The position numbers and the translations under genes are program-made. From NCBI GenBank assembly GCA_039704465.1, contig JASFAU010000013.1, positions 124,001 through 188,000 of the forward strand: DNA of 64,000 nucleotides, read 5' to 3'. The notes beneath the pieces were generated by a model. That model was not told where the DNA came from, ran no database searches, and saw nothing but the letters and a program-made list of their open reading frames with translations. This document shows, one piece after another, positions 42,877-54,033 of this stretch. How positions within the stretch are numbered: the stretch's first letter is position 1; every line of letters starts with the position of its first letter. Origin of the DNA: Plasmodiophora brassicae (Eukaryota; Endomyxa; Phytomyxea; Plasmodiophorida; Plasmodiophoridae).

Positions 42877-43913
42877 CTACGGTTGCTTGGTGTTTGTGGC
42901 AAATATGACGGTCCGGTTGGCGCCCCCGTATTCAACGAGGTTCCCGTCGTCCTGGAGCTCCAGGGTGTACGTCCCCTGTGACCCGGCCCTGGCGATGTTT
43001 GACCACACAGTCGCCTCCTTCATGGTGACGGGCAGGGGTTTGCCCTGGACGGCCAGAGTACCATTCATATCCAGCGAGAACGAACATGGCGCCATATCCT
43101 TCTTCCCGCCGTCGTTCGTCGACCACAACGCTTTGCCAACGCCGGCCTTGTACAGGACCTATCCATATCGCAGCGGCACGATTTCAGTAGGCGTTCCTGT
43201 CAACCGACGGGGCACGATGGGTCGTACCGCGTTGCAGTCGTCCTGCATGATGAACTTGTACTGGCGGCTGGGGCTCCATAGCCAGGCGTTGGCACCCAAC
43301 GTCTCGTTCTGGGCCAGAACAGCCGGTCGTCCGTACGTGTCCGTTTGCCACAGCGCCTTGTTGTCCCCAGCGTACAGTACTGTTATGGGGAGGGAGGCAG
43401 GCACAATCGTCAGTTCATCAATGGTGCACCACAGGTTCGACGTTTACCGAGGTTGCCGTCGTTCTGCATCTTCAGCGAGTACGGCGCGGGGCCCTGTGCG
43501 AAACTCTTGCTGGTCCAGATCGGATTCCCGTCGCGGTCGGTCATGACGAGAGCGGACGCGTTCAGTCGCACCTGGCAGGGTCGTGAACCGGCCATCGACC
43601 CGGGCGGCACCATCGTCCACAGCGTCACGTTGTTGTCGACCTTGACGACGGCGGCGTTGCAGTCGGGCTCGATGATGAACACGTACATGCCGTCGTCACT
43701 GGCGATCAGGTTCCCAATGCTGTCCCCGGGCGGGTCCTGGTCGATCAGCAGCGCTTCCCCGGTCGCCATCTGGCTCGGCAGGGAAGGTGCCGTCGATGAC
43801 GCGGCGACGCTTGCCTCCGTTGTCGTCAGCGTCTGCGACAGGCATGCCATCGGCAACAGAACCAGGGCAGCAATCGACACCACCATCATCACGCTGAGCG
43901 CTGTACAGATCAA
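42877..43913 (-). CDS. Secreted mannose-binding-type lectin with three B-lectin repeats
   Basis: The start at 43913 gives a signal peptide or anchor (VVSIAALVLLPMACLS). After splicing, three intact sugar-site motifs of the QxDxNxVxY type appear: QNDGNLVLY, QDDCNAVLY and QDDGNLVEY. An earlier degenerate copy (EPDCNAAVV) also exists. Two introns split the first two motifs exactly (about 43391-43450 and 43158-43213) and rejoin in phase. The bulb-type (GNA) lectin fold binds mannose. All three sites keep the key Gln, Asp, Asn and Tyr, so binding should be functional. Secretion to the surface or wall is likely; the target is unknown. Confidence 0.85.
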
Positions 43914-44334
43914 GAACGATTTTCGTAAATGCTGAGAGACGGATCGGCCGTCACATGACGTGACGACCCGGGCACGTGTGACTCACGATTCCAGGTTAAC
44001 GGCGTCATACGCGCCACCGACACGGGCCATGTCTGGACGACGTCTGCCCTCCTGCGGTTAGGGGCAGGCAGGCGTGCGACAGGTGTCCCTCGCTCTGGGT
44101 CTAAACACGTTTCGGCAACACGCAACGTACCGAGTCACAGCGGGGGCGCGCGGCCCCGGTCCAGACGATAACATGTCGACCGTCCAGATGGCAGCGTCGA
44201 CCGGCAGGCCCGCTGTGCAACCTCTGCACGTGGACGGTCGTACCCATCGCGGAAGGTCGTAGAACTCGCCCCTCCGGCGCCCCGCGTCCCTAACGCCGTC
44301 GATGACAGATCACGGTTCTCGTCGTCGCGGACGC
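43914..44334. other. Divergent promoter region and unresolved first exon of the channel gene
   Basis: Lies between the lectin start (minus) and the first recognisable coding sequence of the TRPML-like channel (plus). The channel's start methionine should be here or behind one more intron. No clear ATG in the right frame was found. Confidence 0.4.
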
Positions 44335-46161
44335 GCCTCGCCCTGCACGTCCTCATCGTCGTCATCGTCACTGCCCAGGTGTCGTTCACCCGGCGAACGC
44401 CCTGCCCCCGCCCGTGCCGCCCTAAACCAACAACGTTCAGGTGCTCGTGTGGAACGCAACGGACGCGCCGTATACGCTGGCGATGGCGGCGCGCTGGCGC
44501 GACCTGTTCGTCCAGCGGATGGTCCTGCTGCCGCCAACGCACGCGCAACGCTGGCCGCTTGCCACGACGAATGACGCCGCCGACGTCATGCGGGCGTTCG
44601 TCGGCACGTACTACGCCCTGGGTCGGACGTCGGTCGACATGTTCACGTTCGTGCACGACGAGTCCAGGAACGGGACCCGGCCGGTGTACCTCGACGTTGA
44701 CGGGGGCCAGTGCGCCCTGCAGCGACAGGCGATCCACGAGCACGACTGGGGGTTGCTGGCCGACGCCGACGCGCTGCGAACCTGCCTGCAGACGGCCGAG
44801 GACGTGTCGATGGAGGCCACGTTCCGCGGGTTCGAGATGACGTTCGCCCGGTTCTGCCTGCGCTGGACGCTGATGCTGACCATGTCGTTCCAAGGGAACG
44901 GCGCGTCGCAGGCGACGATCCGGGCGCGCCGATCCCATTGCCGGCGGCAAGGGGCGCACGAGGCCGGCGACTGGCAGTTCCTGTCGCATCTGACCGTCCC
45001 GCTCGTCGTCCTGAACGTGCTCATCGTCGCCCTGGCGACGTCGTCCACGGTGCTGTCGGCGAAGAAGGCGCTGACGACCAGCGAATCCCGCGTGCGGCGC
45101 CTGCTTCGTGCGGTCGGGGCCCTCGGCGACCTGTCGTGTGCGACGGGCGCCGCCCTGACATTGGCGGTCGACACCGACGTGCTGCGGGACGTCGCCAGCC
45201 GGTCGAACATTCACCTGCTGATCGGGACGGGCGCCATGCTGTCCTGGTTCCGCATGGTGCGGTACCTGGGCGTCCTGGGCGGGTCCGATACGACCGCCCT
45301 GGTGCGCATCCTGATGATCTCGCTGCCCGAGATCGCCAAGATCCTCGCCAGCTCCATCCCGGTCATGGTCGGGTTCGCCCTGGCCGGCATGTCGCTGTTC
45401 GCCTACTCGGCGGCGCGGTTCGCGACGTTCGGCATGGCCATGCAGTCGATCTTCGCCATGGCCAACGGCGACTACGTCCGCGAGGCCTTCGACGACACGT
45501 CCCTCGCCGAGCATCGCGTCGTCAGCCGCGTCTACATTGTCATGCTGATCGCTGTGGCCACCTGGGTCGTCCTGAACATGGTCCTGGCGCAGATCCAGAC
45601 CGCGTTCTTCGACGAGGTAGGCCCTTACCCCCGGTGCGCCGTTCGTTAGCGTCGCCCCGTTATATGACGTGGTGCACGCGTCAGGTACCGCCTCAGGACC
45701 TGCTGTCCTGCCGATCGCGAGTCGAACTCTACCGGCAACGTCGCGAGCGTCTGTCGCCGGTCCACAGGCGCTGGCAGAAGGCGGCGACGTCCCCGTAAGG
45801 ATCCATCGCCAACGCTGGTCGGCGCTGCTGAACGGGCGGTAGGCGCCGCTTCGAGATGCAGACGGTGCAGGCGCAGGCGGCGAAAGCGGAAGTCCTGCTG
45901 GGGGCGGTCCGATCGACCGCGATGACGATGTGTGCCGACTGGGCCAGCGCGTACCTGCCGACGTTACGCCGTCCCGGGCACGACATGCGGGCCTGGCCGT
46001 GCACCGAGCCGGCCTGCGACTTCTGCAACGGCGTCCGCCGGATGCAGCTCGAGATCAAACGGTTCATGTCGCAGGCCAGGCGCGTCTTCCACAGCGGTCG
46101 CGCCCGACCCCACGACATCGTCCCGGCCGGCGTCCTCAGCACGAGGTCACGCGCTCCTTGA
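44335..46161 (+). CDS. TRPML/polycystin-like cation channel, 5' end unresolved
   Basis: A first hydrophobic span (ALHVLIVVIVTAQ) precedes an intron ending at 44439. A lumenal domain follows (VLVWNATDAPYTL onward), then several spans (LTVPLVVLNVLIVALATSST; HLLIGTGAMLSWFRMVRYLG; VMVGFALAGMSLFAYSAARF). The pore-like segment ATFGMAMQSIFAMANGDYV resembles the mucolipin LFxLINGDD pore, with NGDY in place of NGDD. A last span (VYIVMLIAVATWVVLNMVLA) comes next. Introns at about 45616-45689 and 45796-45847 lead to a cytoplasmic tail with a Cys pattern (CTEPACDFC). The start is not found. Organelle cation release is the family role. Confidence 0.72.
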
Positions 46162-46304
46162 TAATAAACAGGTAGACGGCCCCGCCGAACATTCACCGAT
46201 CCGCACTACGACTGCGCCACGCAACACGGCGAGGTGCGTGACGGCAGTCGCGCAGAAGTTGGCCAGCAGTCTGCGCCCGTATATTATTCGACCGGGCCGG
46301 CGTT

Positions 46305-48752
46305 TTACCAGTAGTCGCCGCACGAGCACTGGCCGTCGCGGAAGTGATGGTGGCGGTTGGCGTCCCGGATGTAGATGTCGCGGCGGTAGATCGCCGACAG
46401 CGCCTTGGTGGCCTCGTGGCAGTCCGGGCAGACGCGCAGGTTCTTCACGGCGTGGACGGGCGCGCCCGGCGGCAGCGTCTTGAGCGCGTACGCGATCGCC
46501 AGCTTCTCGCTGTGCAGGCAGACCGCCTGCTTCGCGTCGGACACGGACGCCGTCTCCTTGACGACGACGGCCACGTCGGGGCAGTACCCGTGCTGGGCCA
46601 GGTCGCGCATCATGCGCGCGTGCGTCTCCCGCAGGGCGGCGTCGGCACGGTACCTGTCGTCGCCGCTGAGGAAGTGCATCGCCGCCTGGCCGGGCAGGAT
46701 GAGGGACGTCCGCCCGGGGATCTTGCAGATGCCCAGGGCGTCCATCTCGTCGCGCAGGCGCCTGGCGTCCGCGTATCGTCCCACGCCCGTGTAGACGTTG
46801 CCCATGAGGACGTACGCCGACGCGACATGCGACAGCAGGTGCGCCGGCAGGTCCATCGCCTGGATGATGGCGAAGACGCGTTCGGCGCGCGGCACGTCCC
46901 CGTGCTGGCGGCAGGCGGCCAGGACCGACATCCAGGCGACGACGTCGGCGGCCGACGCCGACGCCAGCCGCTCGGCTTCGTTCAGGTTGCCGCTGCGCCC
47001 GTACAGGTCGATCATGCAGTTGCGGGCGTAGGGCGACTCGAGGCCGACGCCCCAGGCCGACTTGAACTCGAGGGCGGCGCGCTCGGCACGGCCCACCTCG
47101 CCGACGTGGCTGCAGGCGGTCAGCAGCGACGCCAGCGTCCGCTCGTCGGCCGGTTCCCCGGACGATTTCAGCCGGTCGTACGTGGCGAACGCCTTCGCCA
47201 CCAGCCCATGGTGGCCGTAGGCGGCGATCATGGCGGTCAGGACGATCATGTCGGGGCGGGCGACGCCCTGGAAGACGCGCTCGGCCGCCTCCAGCTGGCC
47301 GCAATGCGCATAGGCGTAGATGAGCGCCGAGATCACCGCGTTCGTCATCAGACCGTCGGCCTGCGCCTGCTGATGGAGGCTGGCCATTGCGTGCAACTCG
47401 GCACAGCGACCGCAGGCGGCGACCAGGCAGGCGACCGTAGTCGGGTCGGCCGGCACTTGCCGCGCCCGCATCGCCCGCAGCGCGCTGAGGCCCTCGGGCA
47501 GCCGGTCGGCCTTCGCCAGCGTGCACGTGAACCCGTTCCAGATGTCGGGATCATCACCGACCGGCGCCAGGTCGAAGACGCGGGCGGCGTCCGACAGGCG
47601 GCCATGGCGGCCGTACGCGCGGATCATGGCGGCCAGCGTGCGCGGGTCGGGGCCAGGTCCCGGCCGGTCGCATCGCTCCTGGAACACGCGCTCGGCGGCG
47701 TCCAGCGCATTGCACTGGTCGTACGCGGACACCAACGAGCAGATGATGAAGTCGTTGCCGAGCATGCGCCGGTCGACAGCGAACCGGTGCAGGGTCTCGA
47801 CCGGCGGCAGGGTCGCGCAGCGCCCGCAGGCGGCGACCAGGCTGGCCACCATGCGGTCGCTCACGTCGACGTCCCGGTCGACCATGGCGCGGAACACGGC
47901 GAACCCCTGTTGGGCGCGGTCGGCACTGGCCAGCCCGGCCAGCAGCTGCGTGTACAGGTGCACGCTGGGCGGCAGGTCGATGCTGTCCATCAGCGACAGC
48001 ACGTCGATCGCCGCCTCGAACCGGCGATGGGCGATGAGCGGCTTGACGAGGTTGCCGAACAGCTGACGGTTGTCGGGGGGCGTTATCCGGCGGGCGCGAA
48101 TCAGGTCGAGGAGTTGCTGGGCGCGGTCGGCGGCCTGGACCTCCGAATCGGCCTCGGCGCAGCACGCGGCAAACATGGACAGGAGCTTCTCGGGTAGGTC
48201 GGCGTTGAACCGGGCGGCCTCGTCGACGAGGAACAACGCGGACGCGGGTCGCCCGGACGCGCGGCACACGTGCGCGACACGGAACATGGTGTCCAGCGTG
48301 TGCGGCCCGCACCTGACGTACCGGTCCAGCAGCTCCTGCAGCATGGGCGGGTTCGTGCCGCAGCAGATGCCGATCAGCGACCCGAACAGCTCGTCGCTGG
48401 GGATGCCGCGCGCAACGGCCGCATCGAACACGTCCGGGGCCTTCGCCGGCAGCCGCCGTCGGCAGAACGTCATCATGGACTGGAAGAACGGCGCCCGCGG
48501 GCGCATCACCCGTGCGCCCGCGATCTGCTCGAACACGGACCAGACGCGTTCGACGTCGCTGTCCTGCTTGATGATGCGGAACGCCAGCGGGACGGACGGC
48601 GCGCGCCGGAACTCGTCGATCCGCGCCCGCTGCTGGTCGTCGCGAACAGGCGCTGAGCGCGCCCGTTGCACGCCCGTCGCCTGCATCATCGTCCGGCGCG
48701 CGCCATGGCACCACGACCGCCTCGCGCAGACGACGACGGCCAGGTGCTGCAT
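46305..48752 (-). CDS. Plant-type PPR protein with E and complete DYW deaminase domain
   Basis: One uninterrupted exon. From methionine 48752 the N terminus (MQHLAVVVCARRSWCHGARR) looks mitochondrial. At least a dozen PPR helix-pairs follow in PLS-like spacing. A PG-box-like KIPGRTSLIL comes next, then the DYW domain. It has the zinc/catalytic HSE in LHSEKLAIAY, the second zinc site CPDCHEATKALS, and the perfect C-terminal HHFRDGQCSCGDYW. All catalytic residues of a cytidine deaminase are present. In plants such proteins edit C to U in organellar RNA. An upstream ATG at 48851 is in frame but would weaken the targeting peptide. Confidence 0.93.
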   Translation of the reverse strand: MQHLAVVVCARRSWCHGARRTMMQATGVQRARSAPVRDDQQRARIDEFRRAPSVPLAFRIIKQDSDVERVWSVFEQIAGARVMRPRAPFFQSMMTFCRRRLPAKAPDVFDAAVARGIPSDELFGSLIGICCGTNPPMLQELLDRYVRCGPHTLDTMFRVAHVCRASGRPASALFLVDEAARFNADLPEKLLSMFAACCAEADSEVQAADRAQQLLDLIRARRITPPDNRQLFGNLVKPLIAHRRFEAAIDVLSLMDSIDLPPSVHLYTQLLAGLASADRAQQGFAVFRAMVDRDVDVSDRMVASLVAACGRCATLPPVETLHRFAVDRRMLGNDFIICSLVSAYDQCNALDAAERVFQERCDRPGPGPDPRTLAAMIRAYGRHGRLSDAARVFDLAPVGDDPDIWNGFTCTLAKADRLPEGLSALRAMRARQVPADPTTVACLVAACGRCAELHAMASLHQQAQADGLMTNAVISALIYAYAHCGQLEAAERVFQGVARPDMIVLTAMIAAYGHHGLVAKAFATYDRLKSSGEPADERTLASLLTACSHVGEVGRAERAALEFKSAWGVGLESPYARNCMIDLYGRSGNLNEAERLASASAADVVAWMSVLAACRQHGDVPRAERVFAIIQAMDLPAHLLSHVASAYVLMGNVYTGVGRYADARRLRDEMDALGICKIPGRTSLILPGQAAMHFLSGDDRYRADAALRETHARMMRDLAQHGYCPDVAVVVKETASVSDAKQAVCLHSEKLAIAYALKTLPPGAPVHAVKNLRVCPDCHEATKALSAIYRRDIYIRDANRHHHFRDGQCSCGDYW

Positions 48753-49029
48753 GGGCCCGGAAGATGGCCCGGCGTCCGTGACGCGCGCACTGCCGGGGAG
48801 CAGCGGCCCCGTCGGCCACGAGGGCGCCCCCGCACTGATCAGACCCGTCAATGTAGTAATGTGTGTCCGCAGTCAGACAGTGCAGCTCTGCACCCGTCGG
48901 GCCCGGGCCGGTTGCGGGCCCCGCACCGTCGGCGTTTGTCTGCAAAATGCAGGAGGGCGGACGCGGCCCCAGTGGGAGGAGCTGCAGGCATCACTATTCC
49001 TGGGGTAGACGACGTACACCTGCGCACGT

Positions 49030-51912
49030 GTGACGGCCAACGCCCGCGATCGTGCACGCGTACGACGAGAAGGCATGCCGGCGACGGTGACGGTCGCCAC
49101 GTCGTCGGCACCGCGTGTCCCGGTTGGCAGGTGCGACGACCACGACGAGCTGGGCGTTCGGCGTGTCCTGCGCGGGGCGCGCCAGCGTCTGCTGGCGGCG
49201 GCGGATGCCGAGCAGTGCCGTGCCGTGATCGGCATCGTTCGCGACGGCCTCGCCGACCTCGAGCAGGTCCGGGGCGCTGAACGTGGGGCGTTGTGACGAC
49301 GCGATTAACGCACGGACAGGTGCTCGAGACGATCACGACGGCAGCGGACGCCGACGACCGGGCGAGGTCGCCGGAACCGGTGCTGTGGTCGGACGTCGTT
49401 AGCTGTGGATCTCCGCCCGGAGCGCAGGCGCCCGTCACTGCCTCACGATCCCGGGCCAGCTCCCTGAGGAAGAAGTTCTCCTCGCCGGAACGTCGACGGC
49501 TGTCATCGGTCGACGCGAAACGCAAACAGGACGACAAGCAGGTACGCGTCGGCGGCTGCGCGTTCGTGCCCGCCGCGAAGATGACCGCCGTCGATAGGCA
49601 AAGGCGGAGTTCGCCAGAAAGGCGCTCGACGAAGAGCGAAAGAAGCGGGCCGAGATGCAGTCGGAGCGGATCCGACAGGTGCTCCAGGAGCAGGACAGGA
49701 GGTTGGCGCAGACGAAGCTGACGTTGCAGCTAAAGACGATGAAGGCGGACGAGGTATGCGAACGGGATAGCGTCACGAGGTGATGCGCTGGCTGAGCGTC
49801 ACCTGGACGCACAGCTTCGCGAAGTGAAGGTCGGCGAGATCAGGAAGAAGGCGGAGGCGGAGAACCTCAAGGTGCGCGAGGTCACCTTCATCAACCGCAT
49901 GTCGACGGCGAACATGATGCAGGAGCTGATGGAGCGTCAGGACCATGCCGCCCAACGCAAACTGGAGCATCTCGCTGCCAGGGCCGGCAAAGTGTGCGTT
50001 AACGCCTCTCGTGTCGAACGACCCGTTCATCGTCGCTGATCGTTCCGCAGTCGCACCGATGCAGACGTGACGGCGAAAGCGCCGACAACGGCGTCCTCGG
50101 CTGCACATCCAGGTGATGCCCCGGCGTCTGTCGCGCCGTCGCGATCGCAGAGACGCAAAGCGAAACGGCTACGTAAATCGCTGCTGCGATCCCAGGAAAC
50201 GGAGGGTGCCGCGAACAGTGCCAACGACGGCAACGCTGCTGTGGCAGGCTCCCCGGAACGTCTGTTGCCTGCTCAGGCTGCCCCGTCCTCCGTCTCGCCG
50301 GCAGACGCCGCTGCGATCGCCAAGGTCCCCGTCTTTCGGCTGCTGTTCCGGGAAGCGTCGGCGTCGGGGATCCCGGAATTCTCAGGTAAGGGGCGCCCTG
50401 CGCAGGCGCTCACCATCCTGCTGTTGGGATACCGACACGTTCGGCAGAGTTCTCCGAACCCGGCAACCAATCTGCAGGCGACCTCGTCCTGCGAGTCCGC
50501 CATGTGCACAAGGCGATCTCGACGCCGTCGAAACTGGCCAGCATCGCCCCGGAGGCGTTATCCGCCCTCGCCAACCAACTGCCAGTCGTGCTGCGCGCCG
50601 CCCACGCCCTGGGCGTCCTCGACGACAGCGGTTTGCAGACCGTCATGCGTCTGCTGCAGACCCTCCATCGGTAGCAGCCACGACACGGCGCGCTCGAGCG
50701 TCGACACGCGTACTGATCTGGCGACGCCGCGTAGGATCCCGTCCGTGTCGGACGCGTCCCTCGAATCGGCGGCCATGCTGCCGTTCGTCGACTTCATGGT
50801 TGCCCTGGGCAAGTCGACTCCCCTGGGCAGCAGCCGTATCCACGACCGTGGCCTGGAGCTGCTGGTCGGCGTGGTGTCGGCGACGACCAGCAGCTCCAAT
50901 CAGAAGGCGAGCCTCGTCCGGTACATCTCCCGTATGTGTGTCCGATCCGGGCCGTCCCGCTGGTAGAAGGCGTCGCTTACTGGATGTGCTCTCTTCAGTG
51001 TCGGGGCTGCTGCACCAGCTGTCGTCGTGCTTGTCGGAGTCCAGCCGTCCGGGGTGGCGCGACGAGATGCAATGCGTCCTGCCCAACATCATGTCATTGC
51101 TGTTCGCCCTGTCGGCATCGGCGGTGTGCACGAACGACCCCGTCTACGACGTCAGGCGACAGCCGCACCCGATCCTGCATGTTTTCGAGACGACCGTTAT
51201 CCCCGCCCTGGTCACCGTTCTAGGGTCGCTGACCGTCGAGAACCCACACGGCGGCATTGGCAACGACGCCAAGCAGGACCCGCTGCCCGCCAACGTCATC
51301 GCGTCGTTGACCACGGCCGTGTCGACCATCAACAATGTCGCCTGGCTGGACCTGCGCGCCATCCAGGCCATGGCTCTGCAATTCTCTGCCGAGATGCACC
51401 ACATCCTCTCGTGCCTGATTGCATACGCTGCCAAGGTACGTCGTTCCGCGCGCAGGGACTGCCCGCCGCCCCCTGACTCCCAATCGCTGTCGTAGTTCTG
51501 TGAGGCGGACGAGGCGACGATGCGACTGCTCCAGGAAGTGGTCCTGTTCATCGGGTACGTGTCGCTGAGGAACGAAGCGACCCAGGAATCGCTGCGCTGG
51601 GGCAACCCCTCCATTCTGCAGCGCCTCTGCGGTCTGCCGTTCCGGTTCGTCGTCGACAAGGCCGCCAAGGACATTCTGCTACCGACGCTGATCGCCGCCT
51701 CGTTCCAGAACCCGATCAACGCCGACCTGCTGGCCCGGTTCCGGTTTAGCACCGGCCACCTGGCGGCCTACATTCGCGACAAGCAGGGCGCAGCAGCGGC
51801 TGGGCGCGGCGACGCGTCCCCGCCTGTCCTGCGGCTGGTGAACCGGTTCCCAGGCGATCTGTGGGACTCGGCCATCACCTTTTACAGAGGCTGTGCGGGC
51901 GACGCCGAATGA
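49030..51912 (+). CDS. SCAPER: SCAPER homologue
   Basis: Multi-exon gene matching S-phase cyclin A-associated protein in the ER. The N-terminal part has a long charged coiled coil (RKALDEERKKRAEMQSERIR and NLKVREVTFINRMSTANMMQ). A helical repeat-like middle follows, and the C terminus has the SCAPER signature: FIGYVSLRNEATQESLRWG, SILQRLCGLPFRFVVDKAAK, and ILLPTLIAASFQNPINADLL. Introns are needed near 49540-49600, 49755-49790, 49990-50060, 50385-50455, 50670-50730, 50935-50985 and 51436-51495. The start is uncertain. SCAPER links the cell cycle and, in animals, cilia. Confidence 0.8.
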
Positions 51913-52174
51913 ACCACGAGGACACGCCGTATGATACATACCATATACTGCCCTGCCCCCATCGGAACAGTATTACTGGATCACCCTTTTCCAAGGGGAG
52001 GCACCCGTCCCCGACTCTGCTCATCCCTTGCCTGGGTCGAGCTCCAGTAACGTCGCGTGTGCCCATCAACGTCAGTCTGGATCCGCAGGTCAACAACGGG
52101 GCTGGCACACACACCGGACGCATGCACGAGACCTATGAAGTGGCATAAATTTATGGGACGGCGGGGGGCGACGA

Positions 52175-53757
52175 TCAAGGAGGCGGAGGCAGCAGGTCGA
52201 CCAGCTCGCGAGCGTGCTTCACGACGACGTCAATGTCGACGGTGATGGGCCCACCGACGCCCGCCGAGTTGCGCTCGACAACGGCCCGGTACAGTCCACC
52301 GGACCTGATCACCGAGTGCATGTGGCACGTGTTGATGAAGAGCGGCCCCATGTGGTCGACGCCGTTGCCCGGCACCGGATGTATCTCGATGAACCCGAAG
52401 TCCTTCGCGGGCGCGAACATGACATTGCTGATGCCGGCGCCTGCGGGACACACAATCAGGCCACACCAGCGGGGGGCGGAACGCGCGCTCAGCGACAACG
52501 CGCACCGTGAGGGCCAATGATCAGGTCTGCATGGAAGTGCTTCCGGATCGCCGCCTCCAGGTTGTCGTTGTGCTGGAACACGCCAATCTGGGCACGGGGG
52601 AACTCCTTGCGCAGGCGCTCGACCAGGTCGTCGTGGTTGAGCAGGGCCCGCGCGCCCTCGCGTCGTTGCACGACAATGACGCGCCGGCCCGGATCCCGGG
52701 TCGGCTCGCCGTGCTTCTTGACGAACCCGGCCCTGATCAGCGCCTTCAGCGCCTTCAGGGCGGGTCGCGACGCGCGGCCGCACGCGGTCGGCGTCGGCAC
52801 CAGGAGCGTCTCGACGAAGAAGTTGTCGCCCTCGCCTTTGACGATCAGCCTGGACCGGTCGATGCCGATCAGGTCGAACAGCTCGTAGGTGGCGCCGATC
52901 GCCGGCGTGATGATGCGCACGTCCGGGTTGTCGACGACGAACTGGTGCACCAGGGCGATCCGGGGGAACGCCTCCATGAAGAAGTGGTAGAACGCCGGCC
53001 CCCAGTACTGCCAGATGGAGACGACGCGCCCGTCGAGGACGGTGGCCGACGCCAGCCGCCCGCTGTCCCAGTCGTCCACCGCGTTGCCCGGATGAGGGAA
53101 CACCTTGCACCCGCCGGCCAGCCACTTGATGCGACAGTTGTAGACGTGCGTGTACGGCCCGACGACGTACGCGTGCCTGAAGATCGCCACGGTGCCTAAA
53201 CCCCACCGACACGCGTCAGACGCATGGGCAACGACGGGGGCGATCGACCCGGCCGACCCACCCGGGTTCTCGTCGCTGTCGAACTCGGGCAGGTAGTGCA
53301 GGTGCAGAAGGGCGCCGGGGACGGGCCTGCCGCTGCCCAGGTCGATCTGCTCCTCGAACGCGCGGTAGTCGAACAGGCCGACCACCTGGATCGGGTGGCG
53401 GCTGGCGAAGAACGCCGCGCCGTTGAACGCCGACGCGCCCGTCGACCAAGGCCCGTCGACCGGGCAGCCGATCGGCACCCTGGCGATCGAGTCGTCCAGC
53501 GGCGCTCTGGATCTGGGCGCCGCCGGCAGCCCGTGCCGCCAGCGGAAGCCGGCGTCGGCGACGACCCAGGCGGGCTGCTCGACGACGACCCAGGCGGGCG
53601 GGTCGACGACGCTGGCGGGCGCCGGCTGCACCGACATCAGGACGGGCGAGACAGACACGAGGAACAGGGCGGCCACGACGACGGCGAACACGACCACGAA
53701 CGTCATCGGGCGAGTGCGCCGCCGGTAGGCGGACCAGGTCGGGCGCGTCGACGCCAT
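52175..53757 (-). CDS. GT61-family glycosyltransferase, type II membrane protein
   Basis: Start at 53757, then a short cytoplasmic tail (STRPTWSAYRRRTRPM) and a signal anchor (TFVVVFAVVVAALFLVSVSP), so a Golgi or ER type II protein. The lumenal catalytic region shows GT61 features: YWGPAFYHFFMEAFPRIALV, then RVIVVQRREGARALLNHDDL and LIIGPHGA, and after an intron (about 52420-52492) GAGISNVMFAPAKDFGFIEI. Plant xylosyltransferases and animal EOGT belong here; which sugar is transferred cannot be read. The end is Pro-rich. The 3' end faces the SCAPER gene. Confidence 0.88.
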
Positions 53758-53829
53758 CGCCGCGCGCGCACTGCGACGGGTTGTGACGCGCGAGAGACAA
53801 CGCGTCCCCCGTTACACATCAACGTGCTG

Positions 53830-53955
53830 CTCTGTCCTGGATCTGGACAAAGGATTTCGTGCGTCGGCCTGCCGCCTGCGGCGCAGGCACCAAAAATAGC
53901 CTGATGAAGGGACTTCGTGCGCGTCCGCCTGAGGGGGACCAAAAATAGCGCCCCT
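53830..53955. repeat. Imperfect tandem repeat ending CCAAAAATAGC
   Basis: Two adjacent copies of a roughly 50-bp unit, each with TTCGTGCG and ending in (A/G)CCAAAAATAGC, at about 53852-53900 and 53910-53950. They lie between the GT61 start and the next gene's 3' end. No function is assigned. Confidence 0.5.
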
Positions 53956-54033
53956 GCTTTTACCAATGGCAGTGCTGCACCAACTGGGCGCGCGGAATGT
54001 ACTACTTTGCGAACGGCGGCGCCAGTGCGAGCG

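Noticed and set aside
44135..45514. 459-codon minus-strand frame
   Set aside because: Antisense to the TRPML-like channel, low-complexity Arg/Gln/His-rich.
46344..48197. 617-codon plus-strand frame
   Set aside because: Antisense shadow of the PPR-DYW gene caused by high GC; composition is Arg/Gly/Val-rich with no domain.
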